The notes below the pieces were generated by a model. That model made no database searches and was not told where the DNA came from. It saw only the letters and a program-made list of their open reading frames with translations. A stretch of DNA of 64,000 bases from Xanthobacter autotrophicus (lineage in GTDB: Bacteria > Pseudomonadota > Alphaproteobacteria > Rhizobiales > Xanthobacteraceae), in assembly GCF_005871085.1 (NCBI RefSeq), contig NZ_VAUP01000022.1, positions 62,001-126,000 of the forward strand, in the 5' to 3' direction. Positions within the stretch are counted from its first letter, which is position 1, and each line of letters begins with the position of its first letter. The position numbers and the translations under genes were made by a program. Positions 42,523 to 51,530 of this stretch are shown here, one piece after another.

Positions 42523-43194
42523 ATGCGCCTCCTTCTGGTCGAGGATAATCTGGAACTCGCCGGCTGGCTGGCGAAGATCCTGCGGCAGGATAACTACGTG
42601 GTCGACGTCTTCCACGACGGGGAAGAGGCCGACCACGCGCTCGCCGTTGCGGTCTATGACCTGGTGATTCTCGACCTCACGCTGCCGAAGATCAACGGCA
42701 TGCAGCTCTTGCGCCGCATCCGCAGCCGCAAGGATACGGTGCCGGTCATCATCCTCACCGCGAATGCCAGCCTCGACGGCCGCGTCGCCGGCCTCGACGA
42801 AGGCGCGGACGACTATCTCGCCAAGCCCTTCGACATCGCCGAGCTGGAAGCGCGCATCCGCGTGCAGCTGCGCCGCTCGGCGCGGCGGCCGGACCCGGTG
42901 ATCAGTTGCGGGGGGCTGGCGTTCGATACCAACACCCGCCTGTTCACCCTCTCCGGCGCCGCGCTCGCCCTCACCCCGCGCGAGCATGCGGTGCTGGAGA
43001 TGCTGCTCATGAAATCGGGCCAGACCGTCAGCAAGGCCCAGCTCTCCCAGAGCATCTTCGGCCTCGACGATCTCGCCGATCCCAGCGCCATCGAGATCTA
43101 TGTGCACCGCGTGCGCAAGAAGTTGGAAGGCAGCGACGTGCGCATCGTCACTCTGCGCGGCCTCGGCTACCTGCTACAGCACGATGCGCATTGA
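42523..43194 (+). CDS. tctD: OmpR-family response regulator (TctD-like)
   Basis: 223 residues. The receiver has Glu/Asp at 7-8, phospho-acceptor Asp51 in VILDLTLPKING and Lys in YLAKPFDIAELEARIRVQLRR. The winged helix (about 130-220) ends IEIYVHRVRKKLEGSDVRIVTLRGLGYLL. The gene overlaps the kinase start by 11 bases. TctD-like regulators control tricarboxylate or other organic acid uptake. Here the flanking TRAP operon and the facing NitT-type ABC operon are candidate targets. Confidence 0.88.
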   Translation: MRLLLVEDNLELAGWLAKILRQDNYVVDVFHDGEEADHALAVAVYDLVILDLTLPKINGMQLLRRIRSRKDTVPVIILTANASLDGRVAGLDEGADDYLAKPFDIAELEARIRVQLRRSARRPDPVISCGGLAFDTNTRLFTLSGAALALTPREHAVLEMLLMKSGQTVSKAQLSQSIFGLDDLADPSAIEIYVHRVRKKLEGSDVRIVTLRGLGYLLQHDAH

Positions 43195-44593
43195 GAGCCT
43201 GCGCCTCCAGCTCCTGTGCTGGCTGCTCTTGCCGCTGGCGGGGCTGGTGGCGCTCAACGTCTGGACCAGCGGGCACCAGGCCCGCGCCACCGCCGACCTC
43301 GTCACCGACCGCACGCTGGATGCTTCCGCCCGCGCCATCGCCGAGGATGTACGCCTCGACCGGGGGGTGATCGACGCCACCATCCCACCGGTGGCGCTGG
43401 AGATGTTCGACACCGGCCACCGCGACCGGGTCTATTACCGCGTGGACACCGCCGAGGGGCGTCTCCTGACCGGTTATCCGGATCTGCCGCTGCCGCGCGG
43501 CACGCCGAAGGAAGGTGTTCCCCTGCACTTCTCCGCCCCCTATCGCGACCAGAACTTGCGCCTCGCCGCGCTCCAGTATCCGGTGGTGGGCGCCCATGAC
43601 GGGGAACGCGTGACCGTCGTGGTCGGAGTGACTCTGGCGGGGCACGCCGCCATGGTGCGCGAATTATGGGTGGGCGGCTTCAGCCAGCAACTGGTGCTGC
43701 TCGCCGCCGCCGGCCTGCTCGTTCTGGTGGGGCTCAGGCAGGGACTCGCCCCGCTGCTGCGCCTGCGCGACACGGTGATGAACAAGGGCCGCGACGACCT
43801 CGCCCCCATTCCCGACGCCGCGGTACAGAGCGAGCTGCGACCGCTGGTGGTGGCCCTCAACACCTATATGGCCCGCGTGGAGGGGCAGATGGCGGCGCAG
43901 CGCCGCTTCGTGGCCAATGCGGCGCACCAGTTGCGCACGCCGCTGGCGCTGCTCGCCACCCAGGTCACCTACGCCCGCCGCACTCCCGATGCGGCCGAGC
44001 GAGAGGAGGCGCTTTCCGGCGTCCAGGAGAGCACGCGTCGCCTCGCACGCCTCGCCAGCCAGTTGCTCACCCTGTCCCGCTCGGAACCCGGCAGCCGCCG
44101 GCCGCGCGACGAGGAGATCGACCTATCAGCTTCCGCGCGGCTGGTGCTGGAGGGGCTGGTGGATCTCGCCATCGAGCGTGGCATCGACCTTGCGCTTGAT
44201 GCGGATGCCCCCGTGCTCACCCGCGGCGACGGCGCCATGACCCGCGAGGCCATCGTGAACCTCGTTGAAAATGCCCTGCGCTACACGCCTTCCGGCGGCA
44301 GCGTCGCGGTGAGCGTGCGCGCAGAGGACGGCTGGGCGGTGTTGCTGGTGGAGGATTCCGGGCCCGGCATCTCACCACAGGAGCGCGACAAGGTGTGGGA
44401 GCGCTTCTACCGGGTGCCGGGCACGCCCGGCGAGGGCTCGGGCATCGGCCTGTCCATCGTGCGGGAGGTGGTGGAGGGCGCCGGCGGCACGCTTACCCTC
44501 GGCACCGCGGAGGCCGGCGGGCTGAAAGTGGAAATGCGTCTGCCGGCAGCTTCCGCCACCGGCAGGCTGGAGGACGGCATCCGGGGCGCCTGA
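43184..44593 (+). CDS. tctE: Sensor histidine kinase (TctE-like)
   Basis: 469 residues. The first membrane segment is LRLQLLCWLLLPLAGLVALNVW. A periplasmic TctE-N domain follows (IAEDVRLDRGVIDATIPPVALEMFDTGHRDRVYYRVDTAEGRLLTGYPDLPLPRG). The second segment is QLVLLAAAGLLVLVGLR. After a HAMP-like linker, the H-box is RRFVANAAHQLRTPLALLATQ. The ATPase motifs are NLVENALRYTPSGG, DSGPGISP and GSGIGLSIV. The ATG at 43184 lies within the end of the regulator gene. It is convergent with the ABC permease gene at 44649. Confidence 0.9.
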   Translation: MRIESLRLQLLCWLLLPLAGLVALNVWTSGHQARATADLVTDRTLDASARAIAEDVRLDRGVIDATIPPVALEMFDTGHRDRVYYRVDTAEGRLLTGYPDLPLPRGTPKEGVPLHFSAPYRDQNLRLAALQYPVVGAHDGERVTVVVGVTLAGHAAMVRELWVGGFSQQLVLLAAAGLLVLVGLRQGLAPLLRLRDTVMNKGRDDLAPIPDAAVQSELRPLVVALNTYMARVEGQMAAQRRFVANAAHQLRTPLALLATQVTYARRTPDAAEREEALSGVQESTRRLARLASQLLTLSRSEPGSRRPRDEEIDLSASARLVLEGLVDLAIERGIDLALDADAPVLTRGDGAMTREAIVNLVENALRYTPSGGSVAVSVRAEDGWAVLLVEDSGPGISPQERDKVWERFYRVPGTPGEGSGIGLSIVREVVEGAGGTLTLGTAEAGGLKVEMRLPAASATGRLEDGIRGA

Positions 44594-44648
44594 CCGCCAG
44601 ACCGGGTGCCCTCGCTCGCCGACAGGGTCTCCGACGACGACCCGTTCC

Positions 44649-45536
44649 TCAGTTCTGCTCGCTGTAGGGCACGGGCCGCCACTTCACGAGCCGGTTCTCC
44701 ACCAGGGTGATGAAGAACTCCATCACCAGCGCCAGCACGGCGAGGATGATCATGGCCGCGAATACGCCGTTGGCGTTGAACGCGCCCTGCGCCGTGGCGA
44801 TGAGCAGGCCGACGCCCTGCTTCGCCCCCAGGAACTCGCCCACCACGGCGCCCACCAGCGCGAAGCCGAAGGAGACGTGCAGGGAGGCGAGGATCCAGCT
44901 CATGGCCGAGGGAATGATCACCGAGGTGGTGATCTGGAACGGCGAGGCGCCGAGGATCTGCGCATTGGCGATCATGGCGCGGTCGGCCTCGCGCACGCCT
45001 TGGAAGGCGTTGGCGAACACCACGAAGAACACCATCACCACGGCCAGCGCCACCTTCGACGCCATGCCGAGGCCCAGTGCGATGATGAAGATGGAGCCCA
45101 GCACCACGCGCGGAATGGAGTTCGCGATCTTGATGTAGATGGAGAACACGTCCGCCAGGAGCTTGTTGCGGCCGAGCACGATGCCGCAGACGATGCCGCC
45201 CGCGGCGCCGATGAAGAAGCCCAGCACGGTCTCTTCCAGCGTGACGAGGATCTGCACCCAGAGCGAGCCCTGCGAGGTGCCCTCGGTCATCCACACCCAG
45301 ATCTGCTCGGCGATGCCCGACGGGCTGGCGAAGAAGAAGGGATCGATGAAGCCGGTCTGCGCCCCCAGCTCCCAGATGCCCAGCACCGCCACCAGGATGG
45401 CGATGCGCAGGCTGATGACGAGGTTGCGCCGGGCCTTGAGGCGGGCGCGGGCCTTGGCCTCGATCTCGGCTTCGGTGGGGATAGCGCGGGGGGCCGCCTT
45501 GAACGGGGCGGACGGGGCTTCTGCCTGCATGGTCAT
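44649..45536 (-). CDS. NitT/TauT-type ABC transporter permease
   Basis: 295 residues with six membrane segments. The N-terminal 40 residues are a charged cytoplasmic lead (EAEIEAKARARLKARRN). The EAA loop reads FQGVREADRAMIANAQILGASPFQITTSVIIPSAMSWILASLHVSFGFALVGAVVGEFLGA, as in SsuC, TauC and ThiX relatives. It forms the channel as a homodimer with the ATPase encoded 18 bases upstream. Substrate unknown. Confidence 0.9.
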   Translation of the reverse strand: MTMQAEAPSAPFKAAPRAIPTEAEIEAKARARLKARRNLVISLRIAILVAVLGIWELGAQTGFIDPFFFASPSGIAEQIWVWMTEGTSQGSLWVQILVTLEETVLGFFIGAAGGIVCGIVLGRNKLLADVFSIYIKIANSIPRVVLGSIFIIALGLGMASKVALAVVMVFFVVFANAFQGVREADRAMIANAQILGASPFQITTSVIIPSAMSWILASLHVSFGFALVGAVVGEFLGAKQGVGLLIATAQGAFNANGVFAAMIILAVLALVMEFFITLVENRLVKWRPVPYSEQN

Positions 45537-45554
45537 TGTAAGTCCTCCCTGTCT

Positions 45555-46412
45555 TCAGTGGCCGGTTTCGAGGGTGCGCTGCTGGCCGATCTGCACTTCC
45601 TCGCGCAGGTCGTTCCAGATGATGCGGCACTTCTCGACGAAGGCGGTGTCGTAGCGGATCTCCTCCATCACCCGCGGGCGCGGCAGATCGATGTGGTAGA
45701 CGCTCTTCACCGTGGCCGGGCCGGCGGTGAGCACATAGACCTTGTCGGCCAGCGCCACCGCCTCTTCCAGATCATGGGTCACGAACACCACCGAAGCGCC
45801 GGAGCCGGACCACAGGTCCAAGAGTTCGTCCTGCATGTTGGTGCGGGTCTGCACGTCGAGGGCCGAGAAGGGCTCGTCCATGAGCAGGATCTTCGGCTCG
45901 TTGATGAAGGTCTGGGCCAGCGCCACGCGCTTGCGCATGCCGCCGGAGAGCTGGTGCGGATAGTGGTTCTCGAAGCGGGAGAGGCCGACGCGGGCGATCC
46001 AGTCGCGCGCCTTCTCGTAGGCCGTCTTGCGCGGCAGGCCGCGATAGAGCGGGCCGGCCGCCACATTGTCGAGCACGCTGCGCCAGGGAAACAGGGCATC
46101 TGCCTGAAACACGAAGCCCACATCCTTGTGGATGCCATCCACCGGACCTCCCATCACCCGCACCTCGCCGGCGCTGGGCTTGGCGAGGCCGGTGACGAGG
46201 TTGAGGGTGGTGGACTTGCCGCAGCCGGTGGGTCCGACCACGCAGGCGAACTCCCCGCGATCCACGCTCATGGTGAAATCGCGCAGCGCCGTCATGGACT
46301 TGCCGTTGGGCGTCAGGAACCGGCGGGTGACGTTGTTCAGCTCGATCGCCGGCGAGAGCACGGCGGCGGGCATGATCGGCGGACGCACGTCCGCCACGGC
46401 TTGAAGAGACAT
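45555..46412 (-). CDS. NitT/TauT-type ABC transporter ATPase
   Basis: 285 residues. Walker A is GPTGCGKST, with the Q-loop in VGFVFQADALFPWRSVLDNV. The signature is LSGGMRKRVALAQTF and Walker B ILLMDEPFSALD, with switch His in FVTHDLEEAVALADKV. A C-terminal extension (about 40 residues after the core, VMEEIRYDTAFVEKCRIIWNDLREEVQIGQQ) is normal for SsuB/TauB-like proteins. It lies 143 bases after the SBP gene and 18 before the permease gene. Confidence 0.92.
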   Translation of the reverse strand: MSLQAVADVRPPIMPAAVLSPAIELNNVTRRFLTPNGKSMTALRDFTMSVDRGEFACVVGPTGCGKSTTLNLVTGLAKPSAGEVRVMGGPVDGIHKDVGFVFQADALFPWRSVLDNVAAGPLYRGLPRKTAYEKARDWIARVGLSRFENHYPHQLSGGMRKRVALAQTFINEPKILLMDEPFSALDVQTRTNMQDELLDLWSGSGASVVFVTHDLEEAVALADKVYVLTAGPATVKSVYHIDLPRPRVMEEIRYDTAFVEKCRIIWNDLREEVQIGQQRTLETGH

Positions 46413-46529
46413 GAGTTTCCTCCCGTCGCCGGCGTCAGGCGCGCGGCGACCTTGGTCTTGCGGATGTTGGGTCGGGTTCGGGACGGCGGGCGCCGAGGGT
46501 CAGGCGCCCGCAGTCAAATGCGAAGGCTC

Positions 46530-46571
46530 AGTTGCCGAGCGTCAGCTACCCAGTGTCAGTTACCCAGCGTC
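46530..46571. repeat. Three tandem 14-base copies across an SBP stop codon
   Basis: AGTTGCCGAGCGTC, AGCTACCCAGTGTC and AGTTACCCAGCGTC follow each other without gap. On the minus strand the first copy read encodes the last codons and stop of the SBP (TLGN-stop); the two others lie just downstream and repeat that end with substitutions. It looks like a small slippage duplication now drifting. Confidence 0.7.
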
Positions 46572-47602
46572 TTGGCGGCGTTGTCCACAAAGACGGTGGT
46601 GTAGGTCTTCGACAGGTCGATCTGCTTGCCCTGGACGTTCTTCGAGAAGGCGGCGAGCACCTTCAGCACCGTCTCCGGGCCATCCGCCGGCATGCGGCCA
46701 TCCGGGGTGAACTGGGCTTTACCCTCGGCGAGGCCCTGAATGTAGAGGTCCTTGTCGCCGACGAGGTAGTCCTTGGGCATCTTCTCGGCGATCTCGGCAG
46801 CACTGTGGCTGCCGATGAAGCGCATGGTGCGCACGAAGGCGTTGGCGAGCTTCTGCGCATCCTCGGCATGGCTGTCGAGCCACGATGACTGCACATAGAA
46901 GGATGCGGCCGGATAAGGGCCACCGAGGGCCGCCACGGTCTTCTCGGGGGTGCGCATGTCCACCAGGATCTTGGCGACGCCGGTCTTCACCAACTGGCCG
47001 ATGGTGGGTTCCGTGGTCATGCCGGACTGGATCTGGTCCTGCTTCATGGCCGCGATGAAGGTATTGCCCGCGCCCACCGGCAGCAGCGAGAAGTCACCCG
47101 GCTTCAGACCCGCCCGTGCGGCGAGATAGCGGGTGAGGAAGTCCGTGGAGGAACCAAGGCCGGTCACGCCCAGGGTGTGGCCCTTGAAGTCGGCGGGCGA
47201 CTTGATCTGATCCGCGAACTTCGCCGAGACCATCTGCACTTCGCCCGGCGCCTGGCTGAACTGCACCACGGATTTCAGGAACTTGCCCTTGGCCTGGAGG
47301 TCGATGGTGTGGTCGTAGAAGCCCACCACGCCCTGCACGGCGCCTGCGAGCAGCTCATTTTCCGCCTCGACGCCGGCGCGGGTGTTGATCAGCTCGACAT
47401 CGAGCCCCTCGTCCTTGAAGTAGCCCAGTTCGCGGGTGAGCACGGCCGGCAGATAGATCTGCTTCTCCATGCCGCCGACGATGATGGTGAGCTTTTCCGC
47501 GGACGCCGCGCTCGCGGACATGAGGCCGGCGGCGACGATGAACGACCCGGCGACGACGCGCAGGCCGCGTCCCGCACGGCGGAACGGGGAGAAATGGGGC
47601 AT
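46556..47602 (-). CDS. NitT/TauT-type ABC substrate-binding protein
   Basis: 348 residues with a signal peptide (FRRAGRGLRVVAGSFIVAAGLMSASAASA). The mature chain starts EKLTIIVGGMEKQIYLPAVLTRELGYFKDEGLDVELINTRAG, the NMT1/SsuA-like fold. Later blocks are DFKGHTLGVTGLGSSTDFLTRYLAARAGL and AGNTFIAAMKQDQIQSGMTTEPT. GGGAAGG lies upstream of the ATG at 47602. Family ligands include sulfonates, nitrate, pyrimidine precursors and aromatic acids; none can be chosen. It is the first gene of the operon with the ATPase and permease. Confidence 0.9.
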   Translation of the reverse strand: MPHFSPFRRAGRGLRVVAGSFIVAAGLMSASAASAEKLTIIVGGMEKQIYLPAVLTRELGYFKDEGLDVELINTRAGVEAENELLAGAVQGVVGFYDHTIDLQAKGKFLKSVVQFSQAPGEVQMVSAKFADQIKSPADFKGHTLGVTGLGSSTDFLTRYLAARAGLKPGDFSLLPVGAGNTFIAAMKQDQIQSGMTTEPTIGQLVKTGVAKILVDMRTPEKTVAALGGPYPAASFYVQSSWLDSHAEDAQKLANAFVRTMRFIGSHSAAEIAEKMPKDYLVGDKDLYIQGLAEGKAQFTPDGRMPADGPETVLKVLAAFSKNVQGKQIDLSKTYTTVFVDNAAKTLGN

Positions 47603-47819
47603 GGGTCGGCCTTCCCTGAAGGGCGCTTTGCGCGCGCGTTTCCTCGAATGGTGATGCCTTGCGGCATTCTTTTGGTCTTGCGGCCCCCGTTGGCGACAGG
47701 GGACCGTGGACCTTCCTAGTCCATCCAAGCTTTCAGCCGGCTTTCATGTCCCTCGGGATTTGAAAGGATGGGAGCGTCTTGCGCCGGCGGGAGATCGCGC
47801 CCGGAAGGCATCCGCCCCC

Positions 47820-49418
47820 TCAATGCCCGCCGCCACCCCCTGCCCCTCCGGGCTTGGGCCGGCGCATGAGCGGGGCGGCCACCACCAAAGCGAGGAACAC
47901 GAAGGTCAAAAGATAGAACACGTCGGCGAACGACATCACCAGCGCCTCGCGCCGCACCAGCAGCGCCATCTGCTTCAGCGCCGCGTCGGAGGCCAAGGAG
48001 CCGAGCCCCTCGAAGGTCTTGGTGAGGCCGTCGATCCGCTCCAGCGCGGCCTGGTTGCCCCATTCCACGCTCTCGTGCAGGCGGGCGAGGTGCAGGTCCC
48101 AGCGGTTGTTGAGCACGGTGTTGATGAGGGCGAGCCCCACCGCCCCGCCGAGATTGCGGGTGAGGTTGAACAGGCCCGACGCATTCTTCAGCTGCGCCGG
48201 CGGCAGCGTGCCCAGCGACAGGTTGTTGATGGGGATCATGGCCATCATCAACGAGGTGCCGCGCAGCATCTGCGGGATCAGCAGCTCCCAGAAATCCCAG
48301 TCCTTGGTGATGAAGGTGATCCACCACGTGCCCAGCGCGAAGCCGGCGAAGGCGGCGCCGATCATGATCCTCGGATCGAGCCGCGTCATCAGCCGCCCGG
48401 CGATGGGCGCGCTCACGAACATGAACACGCCGGTGACGAACATGGTCTCGCCGATCTGGAGCGCCGAATAGCCCCGCACCCGGCCAAGATACACCGGGTA
48501 GAGATAGGTGAGACCGTAGAGCCCGATGCCCATGACGAAGCTGAAGGCCGAGCCGATGGCGAAGTTGCGGTTCACGAAGGCGCGGATGTCCACCACCGGC
48601 TCCTTCGCCATCAGCACACGGGCGAAGAAGGCCATGGCCGAGACGCCGCACACGAGGGCGAAGACCGAGATGTAGGTGTCCTCGAACCAGTCGTTGGTGG
48701 GGCCTTCCTCCAGCACGAATTCCAGGCTGCCGAGGAAGCCGGCCATGAACAACAGACCCCACCAGTCGAAGCGGTCCAGAAGGGCGAAATCCGGCTCGTC
48801 GAAGTCGATCAGCGTCACCGACGCGATCACCACCAGGATGCCCGGCCCCACGTTCACCAGAAACAGCCAGTGCCAGGAGAACAGGTCGGTGAGATAGCCG
48901 CCCACCGTCGGCCCGATGGTCGGCGCCAGCGTCGCCACGAGGCCGATCATGGGCGCCACGATGGGCTGCTTTTCCTTGGGAAACACCGAATAGGCCGCGG
49001 CGAACACGGTGGGGATCATGCCACCGCCGAGGAAGCCCTGGAGCGCGCGATAGGCGATCATCTGCTCAATGCTCGTGGCCGTCGCGCACATGAAGCTCAT
49101 GAGCGTAAACCCCGCCGCCGAGGCCGCGAACAGCCAGCGCGTGGACAGCGCCCGCGACAGGAAGCCCGACAGCGGGATCATCACCACCTCGGCGATGAGG
49201 TAGCTGGTCTGCACCCAGGAAATTTCGTCCGAGGAGGCGGCAAGGCCCGCCTGGATCTCGGCCAGCGAGGCGGAGACGATCTGGATGTCCAGGATCGCCA
49301 TGAACATGCCGAACACCATGCACAGGAAGGCGAACATGCGCCGCCCCTCGACGCCCGGCGCGGCGGCGGGTGCGATGGGCGGGGCGATGGACGTGCCTTG
49401 GGTGACGGTGGTGGACAT
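47820..49418 (-). CDS. EmrB/QacA-type MFS drug exporter (DHA2)
   Basis: 532 residues and 14 predicted membrane segments. DHA2 motifs are seen: FMAILDIQIVSASLAEIQAGLAASSDEISWVQTSYLIAEVVMIPLSGFLSRALSTRWLF, YRALQGFLGGGMIPTVFAAAYSVFP and GLVATLAPTIGPTVGGYLTD. A Gly-rich tail ends the chain. The ATG at 49418 was chosen over a long upstream shadow. It lies 32 bases after the EmrA-like gene. With EmrA it would form a pump that drives drugs or organic acids across both membranes with an outer channel encoded elsewhere. Confidence 0.93.
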   Translation of the reverse strand: MSTTVTQGTSIAPPIAPAAAPGVEGRRMFAFLCMVFGMFMAILDIQIVSASLAEIQAGLAASSDEISWVQTSYLIAEVVMIPLSGFLSRALSTRWLFAASAAGFTLMSFMCATATSIEQMIAYRALQGFLGGGMIPTVFAAAYSVFPKEKQPIVAPMIGLVATLAPTIGPTVGGYLTDLFSWHWLFLVNVGPGILVVIASVTLIDFDEPDFALLDRFDWWGLLFMAGFLGSLEFVLEEGPTNDWFEDTYISVFALVCGVSAMAFFARVLMAKEPVVDIRAFVNRNFAIGSAFSFVMGIGLYGLTYLYPVYLGRVRGYSALQIGETMFVTGVFMFVSAPIAGRLMTRLDPRIMIGAAFAGFALGTWWITFITKDWDFWELLIPQMLRGTSLMMAMIPINNLSLGTLPPAQLKNASGLFNLTRNLGGAVGLALINTVLNNRWDLHLARLHESVEWGNQAALERIDGLTKTFEGLGSLASDAALKQMALLVRREALVMSFADVFYLLTFVFLALVVAAPLMRRPKPGGAGGGGGH

Positions 49419-49450
49419 GGTGTTCGCCCTTTGGCCCGAACGGACGCCCC

Positions 49451-50725
49451 TCAGGAGGCGTCGGCGCGGGTGTCGACCACGGCGGTCACCGACATGCCGG
49501 GCCGCAGGTTGCGCCCTTCGAGCGCGCCGGCGTCGAATCCGATGCGCACGGGAACGCGCTGCACGATCTTGGTGAAGTTGCCGGTGGCATTCTCCGGCGG
49601 CAGCAGGCTGAACACCGAGCCGGACGCCGGGGAAACGCTCATGACCGTGCCGACGAAATCCCGGTCCGGATAGGCATCCACCCACACCCGGACCCTCTGG
49701 CCCTGATGCAGGCGGCCGAGCTGGGTTTCCTTGAAATTGGCGTCCACATAGACGCCGGCCAGCGGCACCACGGCGGCAAGGCGGGTACCGGCCTGCACCA
49801 GCTGGCCCACCTGCACCGCGCGGTTGCCCACCACCCCGTCGATGGGCGCACGCACCACGGTGAAATCGAGGTCGCGCTGGGCCTGGTCGCGGCCAGTGCG
49901 GTACTGGTCGAGCACGCGCGAGGCCTCGGTGCGCTGGGCCTTGAGCACCGCCACCGCAGCCTCTGCGGAAGCGACGGCGGCCTGTCCCGCAGCCACGTTC
50001 GCCTGCGCCTTGTCGCGGTCGGCGCGGGCATTGTCGAGCACCGACTGGCTGGCGAAATGGGAGCTGGCAAGCTTGTTCTGCCGGTCGAATTCAAGCTGCG
50101 TGCGCTGCAGGTCCGCCTGGGTGGCCACAAGCTGCGCCCGCGCCTGGGCGACGGCGGCTTCCGCCGCCTTCTCCTGCTCGTCAAAGCGCGACAGCGCGGC
50201 CTCCTGAGTGGCGATCTTGTCCTGGGCGGCGCGCAGGGCGAGGGTGTAGTCGCCATCATCGATGCGCGCGATCACGTCGCCGGCCTTGACCCACTGGTTG
50301 GCGACAACGTCCACGCTCTTCACGTAGCCGCCCACCTTGGCGGCGAGGATGGAGGTGTCGGCGGCCACATAGGCATCGTCGGTGGAGACCTCGAAGCGGC
50401 CCACCTGCCACCAGTGCGTGCCATACCAGCCGCCGCCCGCCGCAAGAGCCACGAGCAGGGCGCCGAAGACATACGACTTCAACGCTCGCTTCTTAGGAGG
50501 CGCCGCACCCGCCGGGGCGGAGGCCGGAGCGTCGATGACGGGCGGCGCTCCACCCGGTTTGGCGCCAGGCGCTCCAGCCGGCCGCTTTAGAACCGTCACG
50601 CCGACGGCCGGAGACGGTTCAACCTGAGACACCGCGAGCGGAGACGCGTCAGCAGGCGGGGGATATGCCAGCGCTTGAGGGACCGCATCCTCCGCCGCCG
50701 TCTCGATCCTGTTGGCCTGTGTCAC
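49451..50725 (-). CDS. EmrA/HlyD-type membrane fusion protein
   Basis: 424 residues. A Pro/Ala-rich cytoplasmic lead of about 80 residues comes first, longer than usual. A membrane segment (SYVFGALLVALAAGGGWYGTHWW) follows. Then come the first lipoyl half (VSTDDAYVAADTSILAAKVGGYVKSVDVVANQWVKAGD), a long coiled-coil hairpin (about 165-275), and the second lipoyl half with beta-barrel (VVRAPIDGVVGNRAVQVGQLVQAGTRL, VYVDANFKETQLGRL). It couples the inner-membrane EmrB-like pump to an outer-membrane channel. It is divergent from tetR; two palindromes upstream are likely operators. Confidence 0.92.
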   Translation of the reverse strand: MTQANRIETAAEDAVPQALAYPPPADASPLAVSQVEPSPAVGVTVLKRPAGAPGAKPGGAPPVIDAPASAPAGAAPPKKRALKSYVFGALLVALAAGGGWYGTHWWQVGRFEVSTDDAYVAADTSILAAKVGGYVKSVDVVANQWVKAGDVIARIDDGDYTLALRAAQDKIATQEAALSRFDEQEKAAEAAVAQARAQLVATQADLQRTQLEFDRQNKLASSHFASQSVLDNARADRDKAQANVAAGQAAVASAEAAVAVLKAQRTEASRVLDQYRTGRDQAQRDLDFTVVRAPIDGVVGNRAVQVGQLVQAGTRLAAVVPLAGVYVDANFKETQLGRLHQGQRVRVWVDAYPDRDFVGTVMSVSPASGSVFSLLPPENATGNFTKIVQRVPVRIGFDAGALEGRNLRPGMSVTAVVDTRADAS

Positions 50726-50752
50726 GGTCGCTCTCCGGCTGGCACGAAGTTA

Positions 50753-50767
50753 ACTGAACGGTTCAGT
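50753..50767. promoter_or_regulatory. TetR operator copy 1
   Basis: ACTGAAC-G-GTTCAGT, perfect seven-base arms, 28 bases before the emrA-like start. It matches the second copy except for the centre base. Confidence 0.8.
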
Positions 50768-50791
50768 CTAATTTTATGGCAATTATATTGA

Positions 50792-50806
50792 ACTGAACCG
50801 TTCAGT
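50792..50806. promoter_or_regulatory. TetR operator copy 2
   Basis: ACTGAAC-C-GTTCAGT, centred 39 bases from copy 1. It ends eight bases before a TTGACA -35-like box of the tetR promoter. Two identical-arm sites in a divergent tetR/efflux gap are the classic TetR arrangement. Confidence 0.8.
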
Positions 50807-50814
50807 CAATTATT

Positions 50815-50843
50815 TTGACAGCACGCCCTGAGCCACCTATGCA
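50815..50843 (+). promoter_or_regulatory. Likely sigma-70 promoter of tetR
   Basis: TTGACA at 50815-50820, 17-base spacer, TATGCA at 50838-50843; the tetR start is 25 bases further on. It is a consensus -35 with a weak -10. Confidence 0.45.
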
Positions 50844-50867
50844 GGGCCAGTATCAGGAAAGGTCGAG

Positions 50868-51530
50868 ATGAGGCATCCCACCAAGGGCGCCGCGCCGAAA
50901 GTCGTGGTGGCGCCCGAACCCGCCGAACCCGAAGCCCGGAAACGTCGCGACATCATCGACGGCGCCAGGCGTGTGTTCCTCGAAAAGGGCTTCGATGGCG
51001 CCAGCATGGATGAGATCGCGCGCGCCAGCACGGTCTCCAAGGCTACCATTTATGTTTATTTCTCCAGCAAGGAAGAACTCTTCCAGGCGCTGGTGGAAAC
51101 CGACCGCCGCAAGGCCGCAGAGGGCCTGTTCGAGTTCGATGCGGACCACGCGGACGCGGAATGCCTGTTGAAGCGCATCGGCCTGTCTTTCATGACCATG
51201 ATGGTTGAGCCCGATCACATCCGCCTCCTGCGCATGGTCATCGGTGCCGCGGAGAAATTCCCGGCGGTGGGACGTACCTTCTTCGACGCCGGCCCCTGCC
51301 ACGGCGGTCGCCGGCTTGCCGATCTGCTCGCCCGTCAGACTGCGCTCGGCCGCCTGAAGGTGGATGACTGCGAGACCGCCGCGTTCCAGTTCTTCAACCT
51401 GTGCCAGGGCAACCTGGTGAAGGGCCTGCTGTTCGGCACCGGGCAGCAGCCGACTCCCGCCGAGATGGAGCGGACCGTGGCCGATGCGGTGCGCGTCTTC
51501 CTTGCGGCGTATGGCAATTTGCGAAATTAG
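50868..51530 (+). CDS. TetR-family repressor of the EmrAB-like pump
   Basis: 220 residues. A disordered lead (RHPTKGAAPKVVVAPEPAEPEAR) precedes the HTH (about 25-72): RRDIIDGARRVFLEKGFDGASMDEIARASTVSKATIYVYFSSKEELFQALVE. The ligand domain has the TetR_C pattern of AefR/AcrR-like proteins (RLLRMVIGAAEKFPAVGRTFFDAGP). It is divergent from the efflux genes and probably represses both transcripts through the two palindromes, releasing them when a pump substrate binds. Confidence 0.92.
   Translation: MRHPTKGAAPKVVVAPEPAEPEARKRRDIIDGARRVFLEKGFDGASMDEIARASTVSKATIYVYFSSKEELFQALVETDRRKAAEGLFEFDADHADAECLLKRIGLSFMTMMVEPDHIRLLRMVIGAAEKFPAVGRTFFDAGPCHGGRRLADLLARQTALGRLKVDDCETAAFQFFNLCQGNLVKGLLFGTGQQPTPAEMERTVADAVRVFLAAYGNLRN

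Noticed and set aside
44877-46604. Plus-strand frame over the NitT-type permease and ATPase genes
   Set aside because: Antisense shadow; both minus-strand genes are complete.
47706-49673. Plus-strand frame of 655 codons
   Set aside because: Antisense to the EmrB-like gene, very His/Arg-rich, no motif.
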